Shown one piece after another: positions 1 through 8,384 of a stretch of 64,000 bases of DNA. The stretch is from Variovorax paradoxus. Its GTDB lineage: Bacteria > Pseudomonadota > Gammaproteobacteria > Burkholderiales > Burkholderiaceae_C. Position 1 is the stretch's first letter, and each line of letters starts with the position of its first letter. Location: positions 124,001 through 188,000 of the forward strand of contig NZ_JAGGNW010000009.1 of the NCBI RefSeq assembly GCF_018614875.1, in the 5' to 3' direction. The notes under the pieces were generated by a model. It worked only from the letters and a program-made list of their open reading frames with translations. It had not been told where the DNA came from and did not search any database. The translations under genes and the position numbers were made by a program.

Positions 1-948
1 GCCGACATGGACGCGCTCCCCATCGAGGAGAAAACAGGCCTTGCCTACCGCAGCGGCCGGCCCGGGATCATGCACGCCTGCGGCCATGACGGCCACACCG
101 CGATGCTGCTCGGCGCCGCCAAATACCTGGCGCAGCACGGCGAGTTCTCGGGCACGCTCAACCTCATCTTCCAGCCGGCCGAAGAGGGCATGGGCGGTGC
201 CGTGAAGATGATGGATGACGGCCTGTTCGAAAGATACCCGTGCGATGCGGTCTACGCCATGCACAACTCGCCGGGCCGCCGCCAGGGCGAGTTGATGTTC
301 CGAGAAGGCGCGGCCATGGCCTCGTCGGACTATGCCACCGTGACGCTCACCGGCGTGGGCGGCCACGGCGCCATGCCGCACCGCACGGCCGACCCGATCG
401 TCGCCGCGTCCAGCATCGTGATGGCGCTGCAGACTATCGTCTCGCGCAACGCCGATCCGCAGGAGATGTCGATCGTCACCGTGGGCGCCATTCACTCGGG
501 CAAGGCCAACAACGTGATCCCTGAGACCGCGGTGCTGGAGATCAGCGTGCGCTCGCTCGACCGCGAGGTGCGCGAGCTGCTCGAAAAGCGCCTGAAGGCC
601 ATCGTCACGGCGCAGGCCGAGAGCTTTGGCGTGAAGGCGCACATCGACTACCGCAAGGGCTACGCCGTGCTGGTGAACACGCCCGAAGAAACCGAGTTCG
701 CGCGCCGCATCGGGTATGAGCTGGTGGGCGCCGCGCACGTCGAGCCGCAAGGCCCGGCCGTGACCGGCAGCGAAGACTTCGCGTTCATGCTCGAGAAGAA
801 GCCCGGCTGCTACCTGTTCATCGGCAACGGCGCGCCGGGGGAGCACGGGGGCTGCATGGTGCACAACCCGGGCTACGACTTCAACGACAGCAACCTGCCG
901 ATCGGCGCGGCCTACTGGGCGCTGCTGGCCGAGAGCTACCTGCAGTAG
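1..948 (+). CDS. M20D family amidohydrolase (hippurate hydrolase-like), 5' truncated by window edge
   Basis: The reading frame is open from base 1 (first visible codons Ala-Asp-Met-Asp-Ala-Leu-Pro) to TAG at 946-948, so the true start lies upstream; 315 residues are visible of a family usually near 390-400. The HACGHDGH segment and the PAEE motif are metal-binding motifs of the M20D aminoacylase/hippurate hydrolase group, and a C-terminal MVHNPGYDF segment supplies the last metal histidine. A central VTLTGVGGHGAMPH stretch is typical of the dimerisation (lid) domain. Such enzymes hydrolyse N-acyl or N-carbamoyl amino acids in the cytoplasm; the substrate cannot be told from sequence. It converges on the following MFS gene. 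Confidence 0.9.
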   Translation, partial: ADMDALPIEEKTGLAYRSGRPGIMHACGHDGHTAMLLGAAKYLAQHGEFSGTLNLIFQPAEEGMGGAVKMMDDGLFERYPCDAVYAMHNSPGRRQGELMFREGAAMASSDYATVTLTGVGGHGAMPHRTADPIVAASSIVMALQTIVSRNADPQEMSIVTVGAIHSGKANNVIPETAVLEISVRSLDREVRELLEKRLKAIVTAQAESFGVKAHIDYRKGYAVLVNTPEETEFARRIGYELVGAAHVEPQGPAVTGSEDFAFMLEKKPGCYLFIGNGAPGEHGGCMVHNPGYDFNDSNLPIGAAYWALLAESYLQ

Positions 949-976
949 GCGCGAAGCGGCGCAGAGGCGGGTTTCC

Positions 977-2257
977 TCAGCGCCGCGGCACCGTCACCGC
1001 ACCCACGTGCATCGCGCGCCCCGCGCCAAGGCCCGCCATCACCAGTGCCATGCCCAGCCCGACGAAGAGCCATGACGACGCGCGGAAGCTGCCGGTCCAT
1101 CCGTGCAGCAGGCCGGCCATCAGTGGGCCGCATGCGGCCACGACGTAGCCCACGCCCTGCGCCATGCCGGAAAGATGCGCCGCCACGTGCGAATCGGGCG
1201 AGCGCAGAACCATGAACGTGAGCGCGAGCGCGAAGGTGCCGCCCTGCGCAATGCCCAGCAGCACGGCCCACAGCCACACGCCGCCGAGCGGCGCGAACAG
1301 CATCGCCAGCATGGCGGCCACGGTGAACATGGCCAGCACCACCGCCAACCCGCGCTGGTTGCGCAGCTTCACCGCCACCGCGGGAACGACGAGGCAGGTC
1401 ACCACCTGCGTCATGACCGACAGCGACACGACGTAGCCGGCCGTCTCGCTGCCGAGCCCGCGTTCGCGCAGGATGGGCGCGAGCCAGCCCATCACGGTGT
1501 AGGCCAGCGCCGATTGCAGGCCCATGAAGAAAGTGACCTGCCAGGCCAGCCGGTCGCGCCACAGCCCGCGCACGGTGAAGCCCGATTCGCTGGCCACCGG
1601 CTTCAGCGGCAGGGCCTGCGGCGCCCAGATCAGCGTGACCAGCAAGGCCGGCACCGCCCACATCGCAAGCGCATAGGTCCAGCCGCCGCCCAGCGCATGT
1701 TCGAGCGGCACCGTGAGGCCCGCCGCGCTGGCCGCGCCGCCGCATACCGCCATGGTGTAGAGGCCCATCATCAGCGCCGCCTGGCTGGCGAAGTCGCGCT
1801 TCACGAGGCCCGAGAGCAGCACGTTCGACACCGCGATGCCGCTGCCCGCGATGGCCGAGGCCGCGAACAGCAGCGGGATGCTGCCGCTGCCGCGCAGCGC
1901 GGTGCCTATCAGGATCAGCAGCATGCACCCGAGCAGCGTGCGCTCGGTGCCGAAGCGCCGGCCCAGGCCCGGCGCCAGCGGCGCGAACACGCCGAGGCAG
2001 ACGATGGGCAGCGTGGTCAGCAGGCTCGCGGCGGTGGCGGAGAGGCCGGTGGCCGCGATGATCTCCGGCAGCACCACAGAGAGGCTCGCGAACACCGGCC
2101 GCAGATTGAAGGCAATCAGCACCACGCTGGCGCCCAGCAGGATGCGGCGGGCCAGGCTGCCCGCGGGTGTGGGGCGCGGCGCGGGTGTGCTGTCGGCCTC
2201 GGCATCGATCAGCAGCTCGTCGGCGGCACGGTTCACGGAGAACGGCACTGCGCTCAT
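977..2257 (-). CDS. MFS transporter, CynX/NimT (cyanate/nitroimidazole) type
   Basis: A 426-residue protein with about 12 hydrophobic segments after a roughly 35-residue hydrophilic N-terminus. The opening membrane segment contains LIAFNLRPVFASLSVVLPEI, which matches the CynX/YeaN (NimT) branch, where the NLRP motif is characteristic. The ATG at 2257 overlaps the TGA of the upstream GntR gene by 4 bases (ATGA), so the two are translationally coupled and the regulator probably controls this transporter. CynX-like proteins are assigned to anion or small-molecule transport, but most members have no known substrate. It probably resides in the inner membrane. Confidence 0.88.
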   Translation of the reverse strand: MSAVPFSVNRAADELLIDAEADSTPAPRPTPAGSLARRILLGASVVLIAFNLRPVFASLSVVLPEIIAATGLSATAASLLTTLPIVCLGVFAPLAPGLGRRFGTERTLLGCMLLILIGTALRGSGSIPLLFAASAIAGSGIAVSNVLLSGLVKRDFASQAALMMGLYTMAVCGGAASAAGLTVPLEHALGGGWTYALAMWAVPALLVTLIWAPQALPLKPVASESGFTVRGLWRDRLAWQVTFFMGLQSALAYTVMGWLAPILRERGLGSETAGYVVSLSVMTQVVTCLVVPAVAVKLRNQRGLAVVLAMFTVAAMLAMLFAPLGGVWLWAVLLGIAQGGTFALALTFMVLRSPDSHVAAHLSGMAQGVGYVVAACGPLMAGLLHGWTGSFRASSWLFVGLGMALVMAGLGAGRAMHVGAVTVPRR

Positions 2258-2943
2258 CGCACGGGCTCCGCGTCCCGCGCGAGCGCGTCGATCATGGGCG
2301 CCATGAAGGCGCGCACGGCCTCTGCGGCGCGGCCGGGGTCGCGGCTTGCAATGGCCTCCACGATGGCGGTATGCGCGGCCGTGTCGGGTTCCGGCAGGCT
2401 GGTGCCCATCGTGCTCGCGATGGTTTCCTTGATGTAGCCCGCGATGAAGCGGCAGGTCTCGGCCAGCGCCAGGTTGCCCGACATGTCGACGATGGCAAGG
2501 TGAAAAGCCAGGTCGCGTTCGATGAAGCCCGCGCCGCCGTCGCTCGCGTCTGGCAGGCCGCGCTTGTCGAGCAGGGCCTTCAGGTTGCGCAGCTCCTTGG
2601 CGGTGTGGCGCAGGGCGGCCAGCCGCGCGGCCTCGACCTCGAGCGCGCGGCGCACCTCGAACTGGTCGCGCAGGCTCGCACGCCGCATCTTCTGCAGGCT
2701 GACCGAGGGATCGAAGCCCGAGCGCACATAGGTGCCCGAGCCTTGCCGTACTTCGAGCAGGCCGCGCGAGACCAGCGTCTTCACGGCTTCGCGCACCGTG
2801 CCGCGGCTCACGCCGAGCAGTTGGGCCAGTTGCGGTTCGATGGGGATGCGCGAACCGACAGCCCAGCGGCCAGCCGCGATTTCGGCGCGAATGCTGTTGG
2901 CTGCGCTGTCGGCCAGCGAGGTGCGGGGTGCCTGGAGGAGCAT
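2254..2943 (-). CDS. GntR/FadR-family transcriptional regulator
   Basis: A 229-residue protein. Residues about 10-75 form a winged helix-turn-helix with the GntR hallmark PQLAQLLGVSRGTVREAVKTL followed by a wing ending GSGTYV. The remainder is an all-helical FCD effector domain (FERDLAFH-like region and later His residues), as in the FadR subfamily, which usually binds a carboxylic acid and often a metal. It is first in a two-gene operon with the CynX-type transporter through a 4-base overlap. No clear Shine-Dalgarno sequence precedes the ATG, and a near-perfect inverted repeat abuts it (2944-2967), which suggests autoregulation. The effector is unknown. Confidence 0.9.
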   Translation of the reverse strand: MLLQAPRTSLADSAANSIRAEIAAGRWAVGSRIPIEPQLAQLLGVSRGTVREAVKTLVSRGLLEVRQGSGTYVRSGFDPSVSLQKMRRASLRDQFEVRRALEVEAARLAALRHTAKELRNLKALLDKRGLPDASDGGAGFIERDLAFHLAIVDMSGNLALAETCRFIAGYIKETIASTMGTSLPEPDTAAHTAIVEAIASRDPGRAAEAVRAFMAPMIDALARDAEPVR

Positions 2944-2967
2944 ATGAATAAGAAAGGCCTAATTCAT
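2944..2967. promoter_or_regulatory. Candidate GntR operator (9-base inverted repeat) at the start of the regulator gene
   Basis: The arms ATGAATAAG and CTAATTCAT are reverse complements at 8 of 9 positions and are separated by six bases. The element is AT-rich in a GC-rich setting and lies directly upstream of the ATG of the GntR gene. Just beyond it on the minus strand is a TATGAA hexamer with GCGACA 16 bases further upstream, a weak sigma70-like pair. FadR-family operators are short imperfect palindromes, so autorepression is a reasonable inference. Confidence 0.45.
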
Positions 2968-3065
2968 AGAATCATTGGACGAATTGTCGCGCAGGCGCAT
3001 TGTCGCAGTCGAAAGCAGGGGGATTCGGAGCTACGCGCCGCAGCCGGAGCCGCCGGCGGCCGCGC

Positions 3066-5345
3066 TCATCGGCGCGCGCTTTTCGCGACCACGCCCGCGC
3101 CGCGCACTTCGAGCTTGCGCTGGTCGACCACCTTGCCCGTGGCGTCGACCAGTTCGATCAGGTGGCGCCCCGGCCAGGGCAGCCATTGCGCGCTGTTGCC
3201 GCGCGCAAAGTGCTTGCCGTCGATGCGCCATTGCACGCCGCGGCCCTCGGACTCGAAGCGCACGCGCTGGTGCAGCGGCGGAATGTCGGGGTCCAGCGCG
3301 ATGATGGTGCCGTCGGATGGCGCGGTGATGCGCGCGGCCGCGGCGTCCGCCGATGTACCGGCGCCGCTGTCGAGCGCGAAGAGCGGCTGCTCCGTGCCCT
3401 GCAGGAACCATTCGCTGCGCGCCGCCTCGAGCGGGCTGCCGTCGGCGCCGGGACCGAAGGCCACGCGCGCCTCGACCAGCCCGGCCGGCGGCCTGGGCGC
3501 GCGGCTCGGTTCGCGCGCGTGCAGAAAGCGCATCACCTCGGCCCACACCGGCGCCGCGCCGCTGGTGCCGCTCACGTCCCACATCGATGCGCCGCTCGCG
3601 TTGCCGACCCACACGCCGACCGTGTAGCGCTGCGACCAGCCCACGGCCCAGTTGTCGCGCATGTCCTTGCTGGTGCCGGTTTTCACCGCGGTCCAGAAGC
3701 GCGTGGAAAGAATGCTGTCGAGCCCGAAGGTGCGCGTGCGCGCATTCGCGTCGGACAGGATGTCGCCGACGATGAAGGCCGCGCGCGGATCGAGGACGGG
3801 CGCGGTGGGGTTGTCGCCGGCGGCCTTGGCTTTCGCGGTTGACGCCGGCGCCGGCACGGCGGGCCGCGCGGTCAGCGTGGGCAGGCCGTAGCGCCCGCTG
3901 TTGGCCAGCGTGCGGTAGGCGTTGGTGAGCGACAGCAGCGACACCTCGGCGCTGCCGAGCGCAAGGCTGTAGCCGTAGTAGTCACCGCTTTCGCGCAGCG
4001 GCAGGCCGGCCGCGCGCAGCTGGCGTGCGAAGGATTCGGGCGACACCATCACCAGCGTGCGCACAGCCGGCACGTTGAGCGAGGCGGCAAGCGCGGTGCG
4101 CGCCGACACCGGTCCCTTGAATTGGCGGTCGTAGTTCTGCGGAATGTAGAGCCCGCTCGCGGTGCTGATCTGCGCCGACGAATCGTCGATCAGCGATGCC
4201 GCGGTCAGCCGCCGCTCGGCGATGGCCTGCGCATAGAGCAGCGGCTTGAGCGTGGAGCCGGGCTGGCGCAGCGCGGCGACCGCATCGACCTCGGCGGCCT
4301 GGCTCAGCGGGCCCGACGAGCCGACCCAGGCGAGCACCTCGCCGCTCGCGTTGTCGAGCACCACGAGCGCGCCGTCTTCCACATGCCGGCCGCGCAGTTC
4401 CTTCAGGTGGCGCTGCAGCGTGCCGAGCGCAAAGCGCTGCAGCGGTGCGCGCAGCGTGGTTCGAACAGCAGTCTCTTTGCCAGCCGCCTGGCGGGAAGGC
4501 GGCGCGGCCGCTTCGCCGGCCTCGCGCAGTTCCTTCAGCACACGCCGTGCCGCGTGCGGCGCAATGCCTTCGTTCGCATCGAACGCCCGCCGCTGCACCG
4601 CCGCGCTGGTGAACATATCGAGCGCATCGCAATCGATCTTCTGCCCCGGCTCCATCGCGCGCATGACTTCGCAGGCGCGCTGCGCCACCAGCGCCGGCTT
4701 GGCGTTGGGCGCGCGCACCAGCGCCGCGGCCACGCTGGCCTCGCGCGCATCGAGGCCGCTCGGCGCCTTGCCGAACAGGGTGCGCGAGAGCGCATCGATG
4801 CCCACGATCTCGCCGCGGAAGGGCACGGTGTTGAGGTAGGCCTCCAGGATCTGGTCCTTGCGCCAGCTGCGCTCCAGCTGCGTGGCCGCCATGGTCTGGC
4901 CGATCTTCTGCGTGAAGGTGCGCCCGCTGTTGGCGCGGCGCAGGTCTTCGTCGAGCAGGCCCGAGAGCTGCATCGTGATGGTCGATGCGCCGCGGGTGCG
5001 GGTGTTCCACAGATTGCCCCAGGCGGCGGAAGACACCGCGCGCCAGTCGATGCCGCTGTGCTCGTAGAAGCGCCGGTCTTCGCTCAGCACCATGGCCATG
5101 CGCAGCGCGGGCGAAACGTCGGCCAGCGCCATCCACTGGCCGCGCCGCACGCTGGCATCGGTGCGCACGCGCTGCAGCAGCTCGCCGTTGCGGTCGAGCA
5201 CCGCGGTGTCGGAAGAACGGAACTCGCGCTTCACCTCGTCGAAGCTCACGACAGCGGCCAGCGCCGGCGCCGGCTGCGCCCAGGCGAGGGCCGTCAGCGT
5301 TGCGGCAAGGCAACTGCGGCCGGTGGCGAAGGGCAGGCGGTACAT
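3066..5345 (-). CDS. pbpC: Penicillin-binding protein 1C
   Basis: A 759-residue bifunctional class A penicillin-binding protein. After a signal anchor (about residues 1-30, ending PAPALA) comes the GT51 transglycosylase domain with the catalytic Glu89 in SEDRRFYEH and later YLNTVPF. The transpeptidase domain has the STLK tetrad (Ser364), an SLN triad (in AASLNVPA) and KTGTSKD. The C-terminal about 90 residues resemble the BiPBP_C beta-domain specific to PBP1C. I chose the ATG at 5345 because it begins the signal segment; the frame continues upstream without hydrophobic character, and no convincing Shine-Dalgarno sequence precedes it. In enterobacteria pbpC is adjacent to an alpha-2-macroglobulin gene; here that gene lies at 14963-21010 on the same strand. 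Confidence 0.93.
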   Translation of the reverse strand: MYRLPFATGRSCLAATLTALAWAQPAPALAAVVSFDEVKREFRSSDTAVLDRNGELLQRVRTDASVRRGQWMALADVSPALRMAMVLSEDRRFYEHSGIDWRAVSSAAWGNLWNTRTRGASTITMQLSGLLDEDLRRANSGRTFTQKIGQTMAATQLERSWRKDQILEAYLNTVPFRGEIVGIDALSRTLFGKAPSGLDAREASVAAALVRAPNAKPALVAQRACEVMRAMEPGQKIDCDALDMFTSAAVQRRAFDANEGIAPHAARRVLKELREAGEAAAPPSRQAAGKETAVRTTLRAPLQRFALGTLQRHLKELRGRHVEDGALVVLDNASGEVLAWVGSSGPLSQAAEVDAVAALRQPGSTLKPLLYAQAIAERRLTAASLIDDSSAQISTASGLYIPQNYDRQFKGPVSARTALAASLNVPAVRTLVMVSPESFARQLRAAGLPLRESGDYYGYSLALGSAEVSLLSLTNAYRTLANSGRYGLPTLTARPAVPAPASTAKAKAAGDNPTAPVLDPRAAFIVGDILSDANARTRTFGLDSILSTRFWTAVKTGTSKDMRDNWAVGWSQRYTVGVWVGNASGASMWDVSGTSGAAPVWAEVMRFLHAREPSRAPRPPAGLVEARVAFGPGADGSPLEAARSEWFLQGTEQPLFALDSGAGTSADAAAARITAPSDGTIIALDPDIPPLHQRVRFESEGRGVQWRIDGKHFARGNSAQWLPWPGRHLIELVDATGKVVDQRKLEVRGAGVVAKSARR

Positions 5346-5615
5346 GGAGGGTATGGAGGCAGGGGCGGAAATCGGCTGCTTGGCGGCGCCATTCTCGGCC
5401 AAGCGGCCACGGGAACTGCACCTACTTCCGAACGGGTGCGCCGCCGCCTGCGGCGGCAAGAACTTGGCGCCAAGGTTTGCAGCACGTTCCACATCCGGTA
5501 ACGAACTTCACGCCCCGGCCTCATGGCAGATACGCAGCCGAGACGGAGGTGGCCTTCAATGCGGATGCCGGCTTGCGGAGGCGAGCCGCTTTTTAGAACT
5601 CCAAGGAGAGATCAA

Positions 5616-5825
5616 ATGATGATGAAGACATTGGCCGTTCTGCTGGCCGCATCGGCTGCCCTGGCCGGCTGCGTGGTGGCACCTTATGACCGTCCGGCGC
5701 CGCGCCCGCACTATGGCTACGGAGACCGCGACCGCGACGGTGTGCCCAACCGCTACGACCGCGACCGCGATGGCGACGGCGTGCCGAACCGCTACGACCG
5801 CAACCCGAACAACCCTTACCGCTGA
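5616..5825 (+). CDS. Small lipoprotein with Asp-rich calcium-loop-like repeats
   Basis: A 69-residue protein. The first 17 residues are a classic lipoprotein signal (two or three Met, Lys-Thr, then a hydrophobic run) ending in the lipobox LAGC, so the mature form should be lipid-anchored at the Cys. The mature part has a Pro/His-rich linker and then two copies of a D-R-D-x-D-G-V-P-N-R-Y-D-R unit, similar to thrombospondin type 3 or EF-hand-like calcium loops. The Shine-Dalgarno AAGGAGA at 5603-5609 fits the ATG at 5616. Similar proteins are annotated only as hypothetical or thrombospondin type 3 repeat-containing. It is divergent from pbpC; no function can be assigned. Confidence 0.82.
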   Translation: MMMKTLAVLLAASAALAGCVVAPYDRPAPRPHYGYGDRDRDGVPNRYDRDRDGDGVPNRYDRNPNNPYR

Positions 5826-5843
5826 GCCCGGCTGGAGCGTTCT

Positions 5844-6470
5844 TCAGGCGGGCCGACGCGCGAGCAGCGCCCACACACCCGCCGCGCTCAGCAGCGAGCC
5901 GCCCGCAAGATTGAAGCGCCGCTGCGCGCGCGGCGAGGAAAGCAGCTTGCGGGCCGATCCCGCGAACACGGCGTAGAGCGTGGCATTGAGCGCCGCCATG
6001 GCCACGAAGGTGACTGCCAGCACCCACAGCTGGCGCGACACGTCGGCCGCAGGGCTCAGGAATTGCGGCAGGAACGCCACGAAGAACACGATGCCCTTGG
6101 GATTCAACGCCGTCACGAGGTAGGTGTTGGCAAACAGCCTCCAGCGCGAATCGGGCGCGGCAGGCGCAGCGATTTCAGCAGCGCCGATGCCCGCGCGCAG
6201 CAGCTTGATGCCGAGGTAGAGCAGATAAAGCCCGCCAGCCCACTTCACCGCCGTGAACCAGAACGCCGATGCCGCCAGCAGGGCGCCCAGGCCGAGCAGC
6301 GAAACCACCAGCGCCGTGGAATCGCCCAGCGCCACCGCGGCCACCAGCGGCACGTTGGCGCGCCGGCCGTGCGACATGGAATAGCTGATCACCGTGAGAA
6401 TGGTCGGGCCGGGAATGATCAGCAGCACGGCCGATGCGGCGACGAAGGCGAGCCAGAGTTCGATGGGCAT
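5844..6470 (-). CDS. LysE family amino-acid exporter (RhtB-like)
   Basis: A 208-residue inner-membrane protein with about six hydrophobic segments. The N-terminal LIIPGPTILTVISYSMSHGR corresponds to the conserved PGP motif of the LysE/RhtB exporters, and NPKGIVFFVAFLPQF is the second signature of the family. These proteins export amino acids (Lys, homoserine, Thr, Leu) or related compounds; the substrate is not predictable here. A Shine-Dalgarno GGAGAA lies five bases upstream of the ATG at 6470. The gene follows the DUF2277 gene in the same direction with a 26-base gap, so they may be cotranscribed. Confidence 0.92.
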   Translation of the reverse strand: MPIELWLAFVAASAVLLIIPGPTILTVISYSMSHGRRANVPLVAAVALGDSTALVVSLLGLGALLAASAFWFTAVKWAGGLYLLYLGIKLLRAGIGAAEIAAPAAPDSRWRLFANTYLVTALNPKGIVFFVAFLPQFLSPAADVSRQLWVLAVTFVAMAALNATLYAVFAGSARKLLSSPRAQRRFNLAGGSLLSAAGVWALLARRPA

Positions 6471-6496
6471 GGGTTCTCCAAAAAAATGGTTTGTTG

Positions 6497-6766
6497 TCAG
6501 GCGCCGAAGCGCGCGGCCGACCTGGCCCGCGCGCGTTCGGCCTCGATGGCGCGGTCGCGCGGTTCGGCGCTGGTCACCAGCGAGCCGATGAGGCGGGAGG
6601 CGCTGGCGGCCATTTCGTCGACCGCGCGCTCGAAGGCCTCCTGGTTGGCCTTGGACGGCACGCTGAAGCCGCTGAGCTTGCGAACGAACTGCAGCGCGGC
6701 GGCACGGATCTCCTGCTCGGTGGCGGGAGGTTCGAAGTTGTACAGGGTCTTGATGCTTCTACACAT
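6497..6766 (-). CDS. DUF2277 domain-containing protein
   Basis: An 89-residue cytoplasmic protein that matches DUF2277 over its whole length. The start MCRSIKTLYNFEPPATEQEI and the segment AALQFVRKLSGFSVPSKANQEAF are the conserved blocks I recognise. It is helical and charged towards the C-terminus, with no signal peptide. The family is widespread in proteobacteria and actinobacteria and has no known function. A GGAG box lies a few bases before the ATG. It sits between the GNAT and LysE genes on the same strand. Confidence 0.85.
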   Translation of the reverse strand: MCRSIKTLYNFEPPATEQEIRAAALQFVRKLSGFSVPSKANQEAFERAVDEMAASASRLIGSLVTSAEPRDRAIEAERARARSAARFGA

Positions 6767-6859
6767 GGGCGCTCCGATCTGTGTGCGCAGTCTAGCGAAG
6801 CAGGCGGCCGCATGCAGGTGACGGCCCGGCGCAGGAAGGAACCTGCGCCAGGCGCATGT

Positions 6860-7285
6860 TCATTCGACGAGCCCGCGCTCGAAGGCCTGCGCCTTGTCCT
6901 CGAAAATCGCCATCGCGGTCTTCATGCGCCTGAAGCCCAGCTTCTCGTAGAAAGGCTCCTTGCCGGCCACCGCATAGAGAATGATCTTGCGGTGCCCGCG
7001 CGAGAGTTCCACCAGTCGCGAGACGATCTGCTTGCCAAGGCCGATGCCCTGGTGGCTGGGGTGCACCGCCACGTCGCAGATGTAGGAGCAGTCGAGCCCG
7101 TCGGCCATGGCGCGCCCCGCGCCGACCAGGCGGCCGTCCTCATACACGAAGCACTTGAACATGCTGTTGCCGAACACGAGCTTCAGGCCGTCGGGCTGCT
7201 TGTTGCCCAGCGGGGCGGCCTGGTAGAGCCGGGAGAGTTCGTCCCAGTCGAGGGCTTCGAGCGAATGGCGCCAATCGAGTGTCAT
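6860..7285 (-). CDS. GNAT family N-acetyltransferase
   Basis: A 141-residue single-domain GNAT protein. The CoA-binding motif A is HQGIGLGKQI, preceded by a beta-strand DVAVHPS and followed by the motif B segment EPFYEKLGFRRM. This size and the sequence AGRAMADGLDCSYICDVAV resemble the small aromatic-amine/arylalkylamine-type acetyltransferases, but the acceptor substrate is not predictable. It lies 25 bases downstream of mnmH in the same direction and may be the last gene of the selenium-linked operon. Confidence 0.88.
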   Translation of the reverse strand: MTLDWRHSLEALDWDELSRLYQAAPLGNKQPDGLKLVFGNSMFKCFVYEDGRLVGAGRAMADGLDCSYICDVAVHPSHQGIGLGKQIVSRLVELSRGHRKIILYAVAGKEPFYEKLGFRRMKTAMAIFEDKAQAFERGLVE

Positions 7286-7310
7286 GCAGCCTGCCTTTTT
7301 TGGTTGCCGG

Positions 7311-8384
7311 TCAGCCCGCGGCGTTCAACCGGAGGATGGCGTCCGCCACCGCTTCGATGCCCGCGTCCGTGAGATCGGGCGCCGCCACCTGCTGGCGCAG
7401 CGGCCATTTCTCGAAATGGCGCGCCTGCGAGCGCTCGTAGTGCGGATCGTAGTGAAGCGCCATCAGTTCGGCAAAGAGCGATGGCAGGTTTCCCTGGAGC
7501 GCCCATTCCTGCCAGCGCTGCACCACCGCCTTGCCCTGCATTTCCTTCAGCCTGTCGAGCTGGCCCGCCAGCGCGGCGCGGTCGTCGCCCAGGTAGGCGT
7601 AGTCGCGCAGCAGATAGGCGAGCCGCGCGGCCGCATCCGCCTGGACTTCGATGCAGGCGGCGGCGCGCATGTGCGCGACCAGCGGAATGGGCACCGAGAG
7701 CCTGCCGATGCGCGCGCTCTCGCCTTCCACGTAGAGCGTGCGCGACAGGTCGAACGCATCGAAGCAGGTGGCGATGCGGGTCTCGAACTGCTTTTGCGAG
7801 GGCTGCGGCACGCCGGGCAAGGCGCCCAGCAGCGAACCCTTGTGGCTGGCGCAGTGCTCCAGGTCGAGCACCTGTTCGCCGCGCGCGGCCAGCGCCTGCA
7901 GGATGCGCGTCTTGGCGCTGCCGGTGGCGCCGCAGATCACCAGGAGCCGAAGCTTCGGCACCGTGGCCTCGATCTGCGCCAGCACATGATGGCGAAAGCT
8001 CTTGTAGCCGCCGGCGAGCTGCTGCGCGTCCCAGCCGACCAGGCGCAGCCAGGTCACCATCGAGCCGCTGCGCAGCCCTCCGCGCCAGCAATACACGAGC
8101 GGGCGCCAGTTGGCGGGCTGCTCGGCAAAGCGTTCGCGCAGGTGCCGCGCGAGGTTGGCGGCCACCATGGCGCCGCCGACGCGGCGTGCCTCGAAGGCGC
8201 CGGTCTGCTTGTAGATGGTGCCGACGATGCGGCGCTCTTCGTCGTCGAGTACCGGGCAGTTGATGGCGCCGGGAATGTGGTCGAGCGCGAACTCGGCGGG
8301 CGAGCGCGCGTCGATGACGGTGTCGAAGCGGTGCAGGTCCGCCACGCGCGTGGGCTGGTGGCGCGGGTTGTCGTGCTCACGCAT
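7311..8384 (-). CDS. mnmH: tRNA 2-selenouridine synthase (tRNA 2-thiouridine geranyl/selenotransferase)
   Basis: A 357-residue protein (E. coli MnmH/SelU about 364). An N-terminal rhodanese domain carries the catalytic Cys99 in VYCWRGGLRSGSM, and a P-loop domain follows with GATGSAKT at residues 152-159. MnmH replaces sulfur by selenium at the wobble 2-thiouridine (position 34) of Lys, Glu and Gln tRNAs, through a geranylated intermediate, using selenophosphate made by SelD. I chose the ATG at 8384, which overlaps the stop of the upstream permease gene by 8 bases; the frame further upstream is the shadow of that gene. Physical coupling to the ABC transporter and the nearby selD argue for one selenium pathway. 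Confidence 0.95.
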   Translation of the reverse strand: MREHDNPRHQPTRVADLHRFDTVIDARSPAEFALDHIPGAINCPVLDDEERRIVGTIYKQTGAFEARRVGGAMVAANLARHLRERFAEQPANWRPLVYCWRGGLRSGSMVTWLRLVGWDAQQLAGGYKSFRHHVLAQIEATVPKLRLLVICGATGSAKTRILQALAARGEQVLDLEHCASHKGSLLGALPGVPQPSQKQFETRIATCFDAFDLSRTLYVEGESARIGRLSVPIPLVAHMRAAACIEVQADAAARLAYLLRDYAYLGDDRAALAGQLDRLKEMQGKAVVQRWQEWALQGNLPSLFAELMALHYDPHYERSQARHFEKWPLRQQVAAPDLTDAGIEAVADAILRLNAAG

